From: Billgrantia montanilacus
Lineage (GTDB): Bacteria > Pseudomonadota > Gammaproteobacteria > Pseudomonadales > Halomonadaceae
Assembly (NCBI RefSeq): GCF_003336675.1
Contig: NZ_QPII01000003.1
Span: 186,001 to 250,000, forward strand
DNA length: 64,000 nucleotides
Direction: 5' to 3'
The notes below the pieces were generated by a model. The model saw only the letters and a program-made list of their open reading frames with translations, had not been told where the DNA came from and searched no databases. The stretch's first letter is position 1. The number at the start of each line of letters is the position of its first letter. This document shows, one piece after another, positions 47,207 through 56,056 of the stretch. The position numbers and the translations under genes are program-made.

Positions 47207-47929
47207 TCAGGGGGTTGGCAGGCCCCGATAGTGGCTGTTCCACATCAGCACCGCACCGGCCACGGCGCCGGGAAGCAGGAAGAGGTTGGCCAACGGTATC
47301 CAGGTGATCAGCGTAACCCAGGCACCGTAACTCAGCGTCGGCCAACGGCGTGACGACAGACGACGCCGCATGTCGGCGAAACTGACCTTGTTGTTGTCCA
47401 TGGGATAGTCGAGATAGGTGATGGCCATGATCCAGGCGGAGAAAAGGAGCCAGAGCAGTGGTGCGATCAGGTTGAGGGCGGGAATCCAGCTCAACGCGAA
47501 CAGCAACGCCATCCTGGGGAGGATATAGCCGAGCTTGACCAGTTCGCGGCCCAGTGCATCCACCGCCGTCCTGGCCAACCCCCTGTCGTCCAGCGGCGGC
47601 CGCCCGGTGGCCACCACCTCTACCTTGGCGGCCAGGAAGCCATAGAAGGGGGCGGCTATCAGGTGCGTCACCAGGGTAAAGGTGAAAAAGACGATCAACA
47701 CCAGACTGACCACGAACAGTGGCCAGATCAGCCAGGAGAGCCACTCCAGCCAGCCCGGGACCATGGCCATCCAGGTGTCGAGCCAACCGCCGAAACGGGC
47801 GACCACGTAGTAAAGCATGAGGCCGTACACCATCAGGTTGATGCCGATCGGCACGAAGACGTAACGGCGCATGCCCGGCGCGTAGGCCAGCCGAGTACCA
47901 CGTACCAGGGCCGTGAAGGCATCCAGCAT
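47207..47929 (-). CDS. CysZ-like membrane protein (EI24 family)
   Basis: This 240-residue protein starts at the ATG at 47929, with GAGGAAAA upstream. It matches the CysZ pattern: a short helix near LVRGTRLAYAPGMRRYVFVPIGINLMVYGLML, a pair of long helices (WLEWLSWLIWPLFVVSLVLIVFFTFTLVTHLIAAPFYGFLA), and AWIMAITYLDYPMDNNKVSFADMR. CysZ supports sulfate uptake in E. coli. No cysteine biosynthesis gene is nearby, so the sulfate role is a family inference only. It lies upstream of the copper chaperone gene, 77 bp apart. Confidence 0.85.
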   Translation of the reverse strand: MLDAFTALVRGTRLAYAPGMRRYVFVPIGINLMVYGLMLYYVVARFGGWLDTWMAMVPGWLEWLSWLIWPLFVVSLVLIVFFTFTLVTHLIAAPFYGFLAAKVEVVATGRPPLDDRGLARTAVDALGRELVKLGYILPRMALLFALSWIPALNLIAPLLWLLFSAWIMAITYLDYPMDNNKVSFADMRRRLSSRRWPTLSYGAWVTLITWIPLANLFLLPGAVAGAVLMWNSHYRGLPTP

Positions 47930-48115
47930 CGGTTTTTCCTCGTGGTGAGAGGGGTGAAGGCAAGCGAGTACCCCGGCGACAGGTTGTCGCAAGGCTGGAG
48001 CAAGGGGGACCTTGCCGTATAAGATGGCGCACAGGCGCGCTGCAGCGCAATATTAATCAACGCTTTTCCGACTTGAACCAACCACCGACAACAACAAGCC
48101 GAGCAGACGACACTC

Positions 48116-48523
48116 ATGACCGACCTCGACGACGTGCCCGCTCCCCAGGGACAGCTGACGCTCAAGCTACTGGCCTCTCGCCAGGACACCAATCTCTTTG
48201 GCGACATACCCGGCGGCTGGCTGGTCAGCCACATGGACCAGGCAGCCGAACTGGCAGCCGGTCGGGAGGCCCATGGCCGCACCGCCACCGTGGCCATCGA
48301 AACCATGGATTTCCTGTGCCCGGTTCGGGTGGGGTCGACCGTCAATATCTTTACTGCCGTACGCGAGATTGGCCATAGCTCGGTCAAGATCGACGTGGAA
48401 GTCTGGATCCGCCAGCCCCATGAGCGCGATGGGGATGAGCTCCACAAGGTCACCGAGGCCCGCTTCGTGATGGTGGCACTCGACGACAAGGGGCGGATCC
48501 GCGCGGTTCACCAGCCGGGCTGA
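48116..48523 (+). CDS. Acyl-CoA thioesterase (YciA-like hotdog fold)
   Basis: This 135-residue protein is of the hotdog fold. The segments TNLFGDIPGGWLVSHMDQAAELAAGREAHGR, VAIETMDFLCPVRVGSTVNIF and VWIRQP match YciA-type thioesterases, which hydrolyse short to medium acyl-CoAs. The Asp of the catalytic loop (HMDQAAE) is present. It is divergent from the CysZ-like gene and convergent with the TRAP binding protein gene, with a hairpin between. Confidence 0.88.
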   Translation: MTDLDDVPAPQGQLTLKLLASRQDTNLFGDIPGGWLVSHMDQAAELAAGREAHGRTATVAIETMDFLCPVRVGSTVNIFTAVREIGHSSVKIDVEVWIRQPHERDGDELHKVTEARFVMVALDDKGRIRAVHQPG

Positions 48524-48544
48524 GCCAAGCGGCACCCAAACGCG

Positions 48545-48570
48545 ACAGGGACGCCGTATGGCGTCCCTGT
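48545..48570. terminator. Bidirectional terminator hairpin
   Basis: A perfect 11-bp stem (48545-48555 with 48560-48570) with a 4-nt loop lies between the convergent thioesterase and TRAP genes. The T tracts are short. Confidence 0.6.
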
Positions 48571-48587
48571 TCGGTTACCCCTTATGA

Positions 48588-49688
48588 TCAGTCCGTGAGG
48601 TTATCGCGAGTCTTGAGGTAGTGGAATTCACCCACGTCGTGGAACGGACGCACCAGCTCCTGGAAGGCCTGATAGGATTCGTAGACCTTGGCGGAATCCG
48701 GATCGCTCTCCACCTGATTCTGAATGACCTGCTGCGAGGACTCGTAGAGCGCCTGCATGACGTCCTCGGGGAAACTGCGCAGCTGCACACCATGCTCTTC
48801 CACCAGGGTATCCAGCGCCTGGGCGTTGCGATAGGCGAACTCGCTGGTCATTGCCAGGTTGGAGGCACGGGCCGCTTCGGTCACTACCGCCTTGAGATCG
48901 TCAGGCAGGTCATTCCAGGCATCCAGGTTGACGGTACCCTCCAGCACGGCGGAAGGCTCGTTCCACGGCGAGGTGTAGTAGTAATCGGCGACCTGGTGCA
49001 GGCCGAAAGCCATGTCATTATAGGGGCCAACCCAGTCGGCGGCGTCGAGCACACCGGTCTGCATGGAGGTGAAGATCTCACCGCCCGCCATGTTGACGGT
49101 GGTGACACCGATGCCATTCATGGCTTCGCCAGCCAGACCGGGCAAGCGCAACTTGAGCCCCTGCATGTCCTCGAGCGAGTTGATCTCTTCCTTGAACCAG
49201 CCAGCCATCTGCGCACCGGTATTGCCCACGGGGAAGGGCTTGAGGTTGTGCTTGGCATAGACTTCATCCCACAGCTCCTGGCCGCCACCATGGTAAAGCC
49301 AGGCGTTGGTTTCGGTAGTGTTCATACCGAAGGGAACTGCCGTGAAGAACTGTGACGCGGCGACCTTGCCCCGCCAGTAGTAGGCGGCGGAGTGGCCCAT
49401 TTCAGCGGTACCGGCGGCGACGGCATCGAAGACCTCCATTGCCGGCACCAGCTCACCGGCGCCGTGCACGCGTACACGCATGCGGCCGTTGGAGAGCGTC
49501 TCGATACGCTCGGCAAAGTCATTGGCACCAGTGCCCAGGGCGGGGAAGTTGGTCGGCCAGGAAGTGACCATGTCCCAGGTGATGGTCTCCTGTGCGCTGG
49601 CCGTGGATACGAAAGCGGCTGTTGCGACGCCGACGGCGCCGAGGCCGACGGTCTTGAGGCTGTTCTTGAGAAAATAACGACGTTGCAT
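48588..49688 (-). CDS. TRAP transporter solute-binding protein (DctP family), orphan
   Basis: This 366-residue secreted protein begins with a twin-arginine signal (QRRYFLKNSLKTVGLGAVG), so export by Tat is likely. The mature part has the DctP-type fold with SWPTNFPALGTGANDFAERI, a central NTGAQMAGWFKEEI, and the Arg in LKLRLPGLAGEAM that usually binds the substrate carboxylate. The Trp and Glu pattern resembles 2-oxo-acid binders such as TakP. Neither a DctQ nor a DctM membrane subunit gene is adjacent. A 16-bp palindrome lies about 107-122 bp upstream. Confidence 0.9.
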   Translation of the reverse strand: MQRRYFLKNSLKTVGLGAVGVATAAFVSTASAQETITWDMVTSWPTNFPALGTGANDFAERIETLSNGRMRVRVHGAGELVPAMEVFDAVAAGTAEMGHSAAYYWRGKVAASQFFTAVPFGMNTTETNAWLYHGGGQELWDEVYAKHNLKPFPVGNTGAQMAGWFKEEINSLEDMQGLKLRLPGLAGEAMNGIGVTTVNMAGGEIFTSMQTGVLDAADWVGPYNDMAFGLHQVADYYYTSPWNEPSAVLEGTVNLDAWNDLPDDLKAVVTEAARASNLAMTSEFAYRNAQALDTLVEEHGVQLRSFPEDVMQALYESSQQVIQNQVESDPDSAKVYESYQAFQELVRPFHDVGEFHYLKTRDNLTD

Positions 49689-49794
49689 GGCGTACGTGAC
49701 TCCGAGGGTGATTATTCTGATTCGCGTCTTGTATTGCGCGATGTGTCCGCCTGAGAGTATGCGTCAGCGTCGAATTGACCGGCAACCACGTCTT

Positions 49795-49810
49795 TTGACG
49801 TAGACGTCAA
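49795..49810. promoter_or_regulatory. Palindromic operator candidate upstream of the TRAP binding protein gene
   Basis: TTGACGT and ACGTCAA (7 bp each) are arranged as a perfect inverted repeat with a 2-bp centre. The site lies between uvrD and the divergent-side promoter region of the TRAP gene, and could bind a dimeric regulator. Confidence 0.4.
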
Positions 49811-49846
49811 CGTATCAGGGGAGCGCAGTAGTGTAGCGGTGTTTCC

Positions 49847-52054
49847 CTATAGGGGGGTCAGCTTGGCAAACCCCAGCACCAGCCACTTGTCACCCTCGCC
49901 TTCGAAGCTGACCTGGACCCGGGCGCGCTCTCCCTCGCCCTCGGCGTTGAGGATCACCCCTTCGCCGAACACCGGATGATGGACCCGCTGCCCCAGGCTG
50001 AGAGTGGGGAGCTCGCCGCCGCCATTGACCGAGGTCTGCCGCGAGAGCCCGACCGCGGGGCGCATGGCCGTGACCGGCCGGGAGATCTGTCCGCGCAGCC
50101 GTACCTCCTCCATGTACTCGTCGGGGATCTCGCGCAGGAAGCGCGAGGCGCGCTGGAAGGTCTCCTTGCCGTGCATACGCCGGATCTCGGCATAGGTCAG
50201 GTAGAGCTTGCGCATGGCTCGGGTCAGGCCCACATAGCAGAGCCGGCGCTCCTCCTCGAGACGCCCGGGCTCCTCCAGCGACATCTTGTGCGGAAACAGC
50301 CCCTCCTCGACTCCGGCGATGAACACCACCGGGAACTCCAGCCCCTTGGCGGAGTGCAGCGTCATCAGCTGCACGCAGTCCTCGAACTCGTCGGCCTCGT
50401 GCTCGCCAGAATTGAGCGCCGCCTCGGAGAGGAAGGCCTCCAGCGCCACGCCGCCCTCTCCCGTCTCCGGCGGCTTGAGCGCCTCGCCCTGGGTGAAGGC
50501 GCGGGCGGCGTTGATCAGTTCCTCGAGGTTCTCGACCCGCGCCTGCCCCTTCTCACCCTTCTCGCTGCGGTGGTGCTCGACCAGACACGAATGCTCGATC
50601 ACATGGGCGATGATCTCGTGCAGCGACATGCCGGCGGTCTCGTTGTCCAGCCGCTCGATGAGGTCGGCGAACGCCTGAATGGCGTTGCCGGCTCGCCCCT
50701 TCAGCGACGCGTCGGCAAGCCCGTCATGCAGGGCCTGCCACAGCGTGACGTCGGCTTGGCGGGCTCGCTCACGCAGGATCTCCACGGTACGGGTGCCGAT
50801 GCCCCGGGCCGGCACGTTGATTATGCGCTCCAGCGAGGCGTCGTCGTCGCGATTGAGCAACAGGCGCAGGTAGGCCAGGGCATTGCGGATCTCGAGCCGC
50901 TCGTAGAAGCGATGGCCCCCGTAAATGCGATAGGGCATCCCCTGGCGGATCAAGGTCTCCTCCAGCACCCGTGACTGGGCGTTGGAGCGGTAGAGAATGG
51001 CGATCTCGCGTCGATTGTACCCCTCGTCGACCTTCTCCTTGATGGTATCGACGATGAAGCGCGCCTCATCCAGGTCGTTGAAGCCGGCATAAAGCGAGAT
51101 CGGCTCGCCGCGGCTGCCAGCCGTCCACAGCTCCTTGCCCATGCGATCGGCATTGTGGCTGATCAGCGCATTGGCGGCTTCGAGAATCGCGCTGGTGGAG
51201 CGGTAGTTCTGCTCTAGCCGAACGGTGCGAGTATCGCGAAACTCCTGCTCGAAGCGGCGGATATTCTCCACCCGCGCGCCGCGCCAGCCGTAGATGGACT
51301 GGTCGTCGTCGCCGACCACCGTCATCGGCGTCTTCATGCCGGAGAGCAGCTTGAGCCAGGCGTACTGCAGTGTATTGGTGTCCTGGAACTCGTCGACCAG
51401 CACATGGCCGAAGCGCTCCTGGTAGTGGGCCAGCAGCGCCGGGTTGTCGCGCAGCAGCTCCAGGCTGCGCAGCAGCAGCTCGCCGAAGTCGACCAGCCCG
51501 CCACGCTCGCAGGTCAGCTGGTAGCGCTCATAGAGATCCACCATCTGTGCCAGGTAGGCATCGCCATGGACATCCACCTGATGCGGACGCAGCCCCTCTT
51601 CCTTGCAGCCGGAAATGAATGACTGCACCTGGCGCGGCGGATAGCGCTCGTCATCGACGTGATTCTCCTTGAGCAGGCGTTTGACCAGGCGAAGCTGGTC
51701 ATCGCTGTCGATGATCTGGAAGTGCTGGGGCAGGCGGGCGTCCTGCCAGTGGGTACGCAGCAGGCGATGGGCGATAGAGTGGAAGGTGCCGACCCAGACG
51801 TTGCGCAGCGACAGACCCAACAGCGCTTCCAGGCGGGTGCGCATCTCCCGAGCGGCCTTGTTGGTGAAGGTCACGGCGAGCACGGCATAGGGCGACAGGC
51901 CCTCGACCTGCATCAGCCAGGCGATGCGATGCACCAGCACCCGGGTCTTGCCGGAACCCGCCCCGGCCAGCACCAGCATGTTGCCCTGGGGGGCACTGAC
52001 CGCCTCGTGCTGAGCCGGGTTCAACTGATCGAGAATCGCCGTGACGTCGTCCAT
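49847..52054 (-). CDS. uvrD: DNA helicase II UvrD
   Basis: This 735-residue superfamily 1A helicase acts in nucleotide excision and mismatch repair. The Walker A motif GAGSGKT is at 31-37, and AVTFTNKAAREM, FHSIAHRLLRTHW, DEFQDTNTLQYAWL, DDDQSIYGWRGA and LEQNYRST follow. Motif VI is VGLTRAMRKLYLTYAE. The C-terminal ~80 residues include a Tudor-like end (GQRVHHPVFGEGVIL), which contacts RNA polymerase and UvrB in other species. It is distinct from rep in this window. Confidence 0.96.
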   Translation of the reverse strand: MDDVTAILDQLNPAQHEAVSAPQGNMLVLAGAGSGKTRVLVHRIAWLMQVEGLSPYAVLAVTFTNKAAREMRTRLEALLGLSLRNVWVGTFHSIAHRLLRTHWQDARLPQHFQIIDSDDQLRLVKRLLKENHVDDERYPPRQVQSFISGCKEEGLRPHQVDVHGDAYLAQMVDLYERYQLTCERGGLVDFGELLLRSLELLRDNPALLAHYQERFGHVLVDEFQDTNTLQYAWLKLLSGMKTPMTVVGDDDQSIYGWRGARVENIRRFEQEFRDTRTVRLEQNYRSTSAILEAANALISHNADRMGKELWTAGSRGEPISLYAGFNDLDEARFIVDTIKEKVDEGYNRREIAILYRSNAQSRVLEETLIRQGMPYRIYGGHRFYERLEIRNALAYLRLLLNRDDDASLERIINVPARGIGTRTVEILRERARQADVTLWQALHDGLADASLKGRAGNAIQAFADLIERLDNETAGMSLHEIIAHVIEHSCLVEHHRSEKGEKGQARVENLEELINAARAFTQGEALKPPETGEGGVALEAFLSEAALNSGEHEADEFEDCVQLMTLHSAKGLEFPVVFIAGVEEGLFPHKMSLEEPGRLEEERRLCYVGLTRAMRKLYLTYAEIRRMHGKETFQRASRFLREIPDEYMEEVRLRGQISRPVTAMRPAVGLSRQTSVNGGGELPTLSLGQRVHHPVFGEGVILNAEGEGERARVQVSFEGEGDKWLVLGFAKLTPL

Positions 52055-52366
52055 GGAAAGGGTACTGCCGCTCGAAAAATGAGCGCTCAGCTTAGCATAT
52101 CCTGACTACGCATAAGACTCAGCAGGGGGCTGGCGGAGGCCGCAACGTTGGTGGTTATCGTCAGACACCGGCAACACCGCCGGGAGTCCTTTGGCCTCCA
52201 GTCGCCGATGCGTCGGACCGGAGCTAAAGCTTCCTCCTACAGCGGCGTGGCATCGTCGGTGGGTAGAATCGCTGTTGGAGCGCTCGGTTCGGCGCTCCGA
52301 GTCTCCATCGCGACTGGCGCCGTCAGGCGCCTTGGCGGAGGCCGCAGTGTTATCCCCAACGCTGGG
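52055..52366. repeat. Repeat-rich intergenic region with a REP-like palindrome
   Basis: This 312-bp region lies between uvrD and the HexR-type gene. At 52220-52237 is the near-palindrome GGAGCTAAAGCTTCCTCC, of the kind seen in scattered extragenic repeats. The phrase GGCGGAGGCCGCA occurs twice, near 52133 and near 52334. A GGAGCGC/GCGCTCC hairpin is at 52277-52298 and a GGCGCC pair lies near 52317-52330. I see no gene. Confidence 0.5.
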
Positions 52367-53230
52367 CTACGGCTTACCTTCCTGCTCCGGAAACCTTAGC
52401 GGTGTCAGGCTCTTCTTTACCGCCTTTAGCTGCTCGGCGAGCCTGGGGCCACGGGTCTTGGCCACCCCTACCGCCAGTACGTCGACCAGCACCAGATGGG
52501 CGATGCGCGAGCTCATCGGAGTATAGATCTCGGTATCCTCGTGCACGTCGATATACAGCGGCAGGGTCACTTCCTCGGCCAGCGGCGAGCCGCTGGGGCA
52601 CAGGCCGATCACGGTGGCACCGGCCTCGCGGGCCAGGCGCACGCTGGCGACAAGCGCCCGGGTCCGGCCGGTCTGGGAGATCGCCACTACGACATCGCCC
52701 TCCTTGAGGGTCACCGCCGACATGTTCTGCATGTGCGGGTCGGCGTAAGCGGCGGTGGATATCTGCAGGCGGAAGAACTTGTGCTGGGCGTCGAAGGCCA
52801 CCGCACCGGAAGCGCCAAAACCGTAGAATTCGACCCGATTGGCCATGGCCAGCGCCTGGATAGCCCGACTCAGGGCCTCGTTGTCCATCCGATCGCGCAC
52901 CGACAGCAGGGTGCCCACGGTGGAGTCGAAGATGCTCTGGGAGAATTCGGCCACCGAATCGTCATCGTTCATCGAGAACTGGGCGAACTGGCTGCCGGAA
53001 GCCAGCATCTGTGCCAGCTTGAGCTTGAAGTCCTGGAAGCCGTTGCAGCCCAGCGCCCGGCAGAACCGCACCACGGTGGGTTCGCTGACCTTGGACTCGG
53101 TGGCCAGGTCGACGATGCGCATATGGATCACTTCATCGGGATTGCGCAGAACGTAGCGCGCCACCTTCTGCTCGGAGCGGCGAAAGTGCTCCATGCGGCG
53201 TCTCATTTCATCGAACAGGGCGCGGCTCAC
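52367..53230 (-). CDS. hexR: MurR/RpiR family regulator, HexR-like
   Basis: This 287-residue regulator has an N-terminal helix-turn-helix (RSEQKVARYVLRNPDEVI, then ATESKVSEPTVVRFCRALGC) and a C-terminal SIS sugar-phosphate domain (FYGFGASGAVAFDAQHKFFRL, AISQTGRTRALVASVRLARE). The sequence pattern follows HexR of Pseudomonas, the 2-keto-3-deoxy-6-phosphogluconate-responsive repressor of central carbon genes. In Pseudomonas hexR adjoins zwf. Here no sugar gene is next to it, so the exact orthology is not certain. Confidence 0.82.
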   Translation of the reverse strand: MSRALFDEMRRRMEHFRRSEQKVARYVLRNPDEVIHMRIVDLATESKVSEPTVVRFCRALGCNGFQDFKLKLAQMLASGSQFAQFSMNDDDSVAEFSQSIFDSTVGTLLSVRDRMDNEALSRAIQALAMANRVEFYGFGASGAVAFDAQHKFFRLQISTAAYADPHMQNMSAVTLKEGDVVVAISQTGRTRALVASVRLAREAGATVIGLCPSGSPLAEEVTLPLYIDVHEDTEIYTPMSSRIAHLVLVDVLAVGVAKTRGPRLAEQLKAVKKSLTPLRFPEQEGKP

Positions 53231-53441
53231 GCTGAACTCCTTGGTTGGCAGTCGCAGTGGTCAGTATGCCCCATCGCGAAGCCGATATGGAATTTCGGCC
53301 CTCTGCGTGAAATGACCCACTTAGTCATCATCCTGTCAAGTAAGGTATAGTAGAAAGGCTGGGCCGCCATCGTGGTGGGTGGCGGCATGCCGACAACGGT
53401 AGGGAAGAAGAGACGACAAAGAAGAAGAGGGAGAGTCGATC

Positions 53442-53642
53442 ATGAGCAAGATCGAACGCGTAACTTCCGTCAAGAGTGAGCTTCTCGACATCTTCATGAG
53501 CTTGAAAGTCGCCGAACACGAGAGACGTTCGCGCACCGCCGCTCAGCGCAACCTGAGAGCGCGCCGCGGCATCGAGCTGCACAACGAATTCAAACAGCTG
53601 GAGCGGAATATCGCCGATCTAGCCGAAGACGAAAAACATTGA
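53442..53642 (+). CDS. Small basic protein of unknown function
   Basis: This 66-residue protein starts with SKIERVTSVKSELLDIFMSLKVAEHERR and continues with ARRGIELHNEFKQLERNIADL. It is predicted helical and highly charged. It has a good ribosome-binding site (GAGGGAGAG) and a downstream hairpin, which supports a real gene. It is divergent from the HexR-type regulator. No family is recognised. The repeated Arg-rich helical layout is compatible with a nucleic-acid or protein-binding role, but that is a guess. Confidence 0.7.
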   Translation: MSKIERVTSVKSELLDIFMSLKVAEHERRSRTAAQRNLRARRGIELHNEFKQLERNIADLAEDEKH

Positions 53643-53643
53643 C

Positions 53644-53667
53644 GACGGCCGCCTGTCGGCGGCCGTC
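53644..53667 (+). terminator. Hairpin after the small basic protein gene
   Basis: A 10-bp perfect stem (53644-53653 with 53658-53667) and 4-nt loop start two bases after the stop codon. No T tract follows. Confidence 0.5.
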
Positions 53668-53711
53668 CAAGGCAGTCGCTCAAGCCCCGCCCAGCGGGGC
53701 TCAGGGTTCTG

Positions 53712-55058
53712 TCACCCCAGCAAGCTGTTGATGAACACCAGGATCACGCCCAGCGGCGCAATATAGCGCACCACGACATACCAGACCGTTTCGCTGCCAG
53801 CGCTCAGGTTCAACTCCCCGGCGACGCTCTTGCGATCCAGGCACCAGCCCACGAAGACGATGGCACCAAGGCCGGTCAGCGGCAGCAGGATCTTGCTGGT
53901 GAAGGTATCCAGCAGGTCGAAGACGTTGAGGCCGAAGATCAGGAACTCATCCCAGACGTTGAACGACATCAATGCCGCGATACCCAGCGCCCAGACCGCA
54001 ACGCCACCGACCAAGGTGGCCATCACCCGGGTCAGCGGCGATCGCTCCTCGACGAACTCCACCACCGGCTCGAGCAGTGAAATCGCAGAGGTCAGGGCGG
54101 CAAAGGTCAGCAGCAGGAAGAACATCAGGCCGAGGATCGCGCCACCGGTCATGTTGCCGAAGGCCAACGGCAGGGTGACGAAGATCAAGCCCGGCCCTTC
54201 CCCGGCACTCAGGCCGTTGGCAAACACGATGGGGAAGATGGCCAGCCCCGCCAGCAGCGCGATAACGGTATCCAGTATGATCACCGTGCGCGCCGTCCCC
54301 AACAGGTTGACGTCCTCACCCAGGTAGGAGCCGTAGGCCATCATGATGCCCATCCCCAACGACAGGGTGAAGAAGGCCTGGCCCATGGCGGCCAATACGA
54401 TATCCCCGCTCAAGGCACCCCAGTCGGGACTGAACATGAAGGCCAGCGCCTCACCGAAATGCCCCGTGGTCATGCCATAGCCCACCAGCACGATCATCAA
54501 TATCACCAGGGCCGGCATCAGTGTACGCACGGCCCCTTCCAGGCCCTTGGTCACCCCGCGAGCGACGATCCATACCACCAGCGCCATGAAGGCGGTATGC
54601 CACAGCAGCAGCACACCCGGGCTACCCAGCAGGCCACCGAAGATGGCCCCGACACTGTCGGCATCCTGGCCAGTGAACGTGCCGGTGACGGAGTTGAGGG
54701 TGTAGTAGAGCGACCAGCCACCGATGACGCTGTAGAAGGAAAGGATCAGGAAGGCGGCCAGCACCCCGCTGATGCCGACCAGCACCCAGGCCCGACTGCG
54801 GCCGTTGCTGGCGGCCAGCGTCAACATCGCATTGACGGGGTTGTTTTGTCCCCGGCGACCAAGCAGCCACTCGGCAACGAGTATCGGCAGGCCGATGACT
54901 GCAACACAGGCCAGGTAAACCAGTACGAAGGCGGCGCCACCGCTCTCCCCCACCATATAGGAGAAGCGCCATATATTGCCCAGCCCTACCGCGGAGCCGG
55001 CAGCAGCTAGCACGAAGGTCATCTTCGACGACCACTGCGCGTGGACGAGTTTAGACAT
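53712..55058 (-). CDS. Neurotransmitter:sodium symporter (NSS) family transporter
   Basis: This 448-residue sodium-coupled transporter has about 11-12 helices. The N-terminal QWSSKMTFVLAAAGSAVGLGNIWRF is the family sodium and substrate site. FYSVIGGWSLYY and GQAFFTLSLGMGIMMAYGSYL follow, and the second half contains FAALTSAISLLEPVVEF. The bacterial 11-helix NSS type usually carries amino acids, as in LeuT-like proteins. The substrate cannot be told. It stands alone, with AGGTG upstream of its ATG. Confidence 0.92.
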   Translation of the reverse strand: MSKLVHAQWSSKMTFVLAAAGSAVGLGNIWRFSYMVGESGGAAFVLVYLACVAVIGLPILVAEWLLGRRGQNNPVNAMLTLAASNGRSRAWVLVGISGVLAAFLILSFYSVIGGWSLYYTLNSVTGTFTGQDADSVGAIFGGLLGSPGVLLLWHTAFMALVVWIVARGVTKGLEGAVRTLMPALVILMIVLVGYGMTTGHFGEALAFMFSPDWGALSGDIVLAAMGQAFFTLSLGMGIMMAYGSYLGEDVNLLGTARTVIILDTVIALLAGLAIFPIVFANGLSAGEGPGLIFVTLPLAFGNMTGGAILGLMFFLLLTFAALTSAISLLEPVVEFVEERSPLTRVMATLVGGVAVWALGIAALMSFNVWDEFLIFGLNVFDLLDTFTSKILLPLTGLGAIVFVGWCLDRKSVAGELNLSAGSETVWYVVVRYIAPLGVILVFINSLLG

Positions 55059-55189
55059 GAATCACCTATTGTTGTGTATCAGGTTGTTGGTCTGTCTCAA
55101 GCGCAAAAACACAGAAGATAGGGAGGTTTTTGACTCGAATTACGGCAAATCTATCCGATCATACGCTCGAAGGCCAGTGTCGATAGGCC

Positions 55190-56056
55190 TTAGAACAGGC
55201 TCGTTTGCCGCTCTCCGGCAAAGTCACCCATCGGCAACAGGCCGATGTCGTCAGCAAAGGCCTGATAGAGCTTCCTGGCCAACTGAGGGGCCTGGCGGTT
55301 GTTGGCGGTATGCACAAAAAGGAAAGGGGTTTTCCCCTGATTTATCCACAGCCTGACCTGGTTAATCCAGGGCTGGAAATAATGCCAGTTGACCGACTCA
55401 TCCAGATGCCCGATGAAGCGAATCAGCGGTTGCTCTCCCGTGGAAAGCACGTGTAATGGGCATCGTGGCTTTTCGTTCTGGGCGCGCACAAGGTCTGGGC
55501 TGCCTTCCGCCGGCGTCGAGAAGAGTGCGCGGACGTCGAGCATGGCGCGGTTGGCGCGGTGAGTTATCAACAGGCGGTTCAAGGCAACTTCGGCCACCCC
55601 CTTGTGGAAAAACTCGGGGTGACGAACCTCCACGGCGCACCCGATGCCGGGCGGCCAGCGCGCGAGCAACGCCTCGAGCCGAGGCAGTTCGCTATAACCG
55701 AAATTTCGCGGTAGCTGGACAAGGAGCGGGCCAAGGCGATCGTGCAGCGGCGCAAGGGCTTCGAGAAAGGCATCGAAACCCGACTCGATACCCTGGAGCC
55801 GCTGCTCATGGGTCAACGTTGCCGGCAGCTTGAAGCAGAAGCGGAAGTTGGCAGGAACCTGGCGCGACCAGCCTGCCACCGTCTCCGACCGGGGCGCCCC
55901 ACTGTAGAAGGTCGTGTTGCCCTCCACCGCAGAGAACACCCGGGCGTAGTCGGCCAGCCAGCCCTCCTGGCCCCCATAGGGCGGATAAAGGGAGCCACAC
56001 CACTCGGGATTGGCCCACATGGGCAAACCCAAATACAGTCTGGACAACCTTGTCAT
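55190..56056 (-). CDS. DUF72 (YecE-like) protein
   Basis: This protein has about 288 residues, started at the ATG at 56056. An in-frame ATG at 56068 would add four. It has the DUF72 TIM-barrel pattern: LGLPMWANPEWCGSLYPP, VFSAVEGNTTFYSGAPR, NFRFCFKLPATLTHEQRL and AVEVRHPEFF. The biochemical activity of this family is unknown. Its 5' end overlaps the remains of a PAP2 phosphatase gene on the other strand, suggesting the neighbouring gene decayed after a rearrangement. Confidence 0.88.
   Translation of the reverse strand: MTRLSRLYLGLPMWANPEWCGSLYPPYGGQEGWLADYARVFSAVEGNTTFYSGAPRSETVAGWSRQVPANFRFCFKLPATLTHEQRLQGIESGFDAFLEALAPLHDRLGPLLVQLPRNFGYSELPRLEALLARWPPGIGCAVEVRHPEFFHKGVAEVALNRLLITHRANRAMLDVRALFSTPAEGSPDLVRAQNEKPRCPLHVLSTGEQPLIRFIGHLDESVNWHYFQPWINQVRLWINQGKTPFLFVHTANNRQAPQLARKLYQAFADDIGLLPMGDFAGERQTSLF

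Noticed and set aside
46638-48050. 470-codon reading of the copper chaperone frame
   Set aside because: The upstream two thirds cover the CysZ-like gene in another frame. A signal peptide and start at 47129 fix the real protein.
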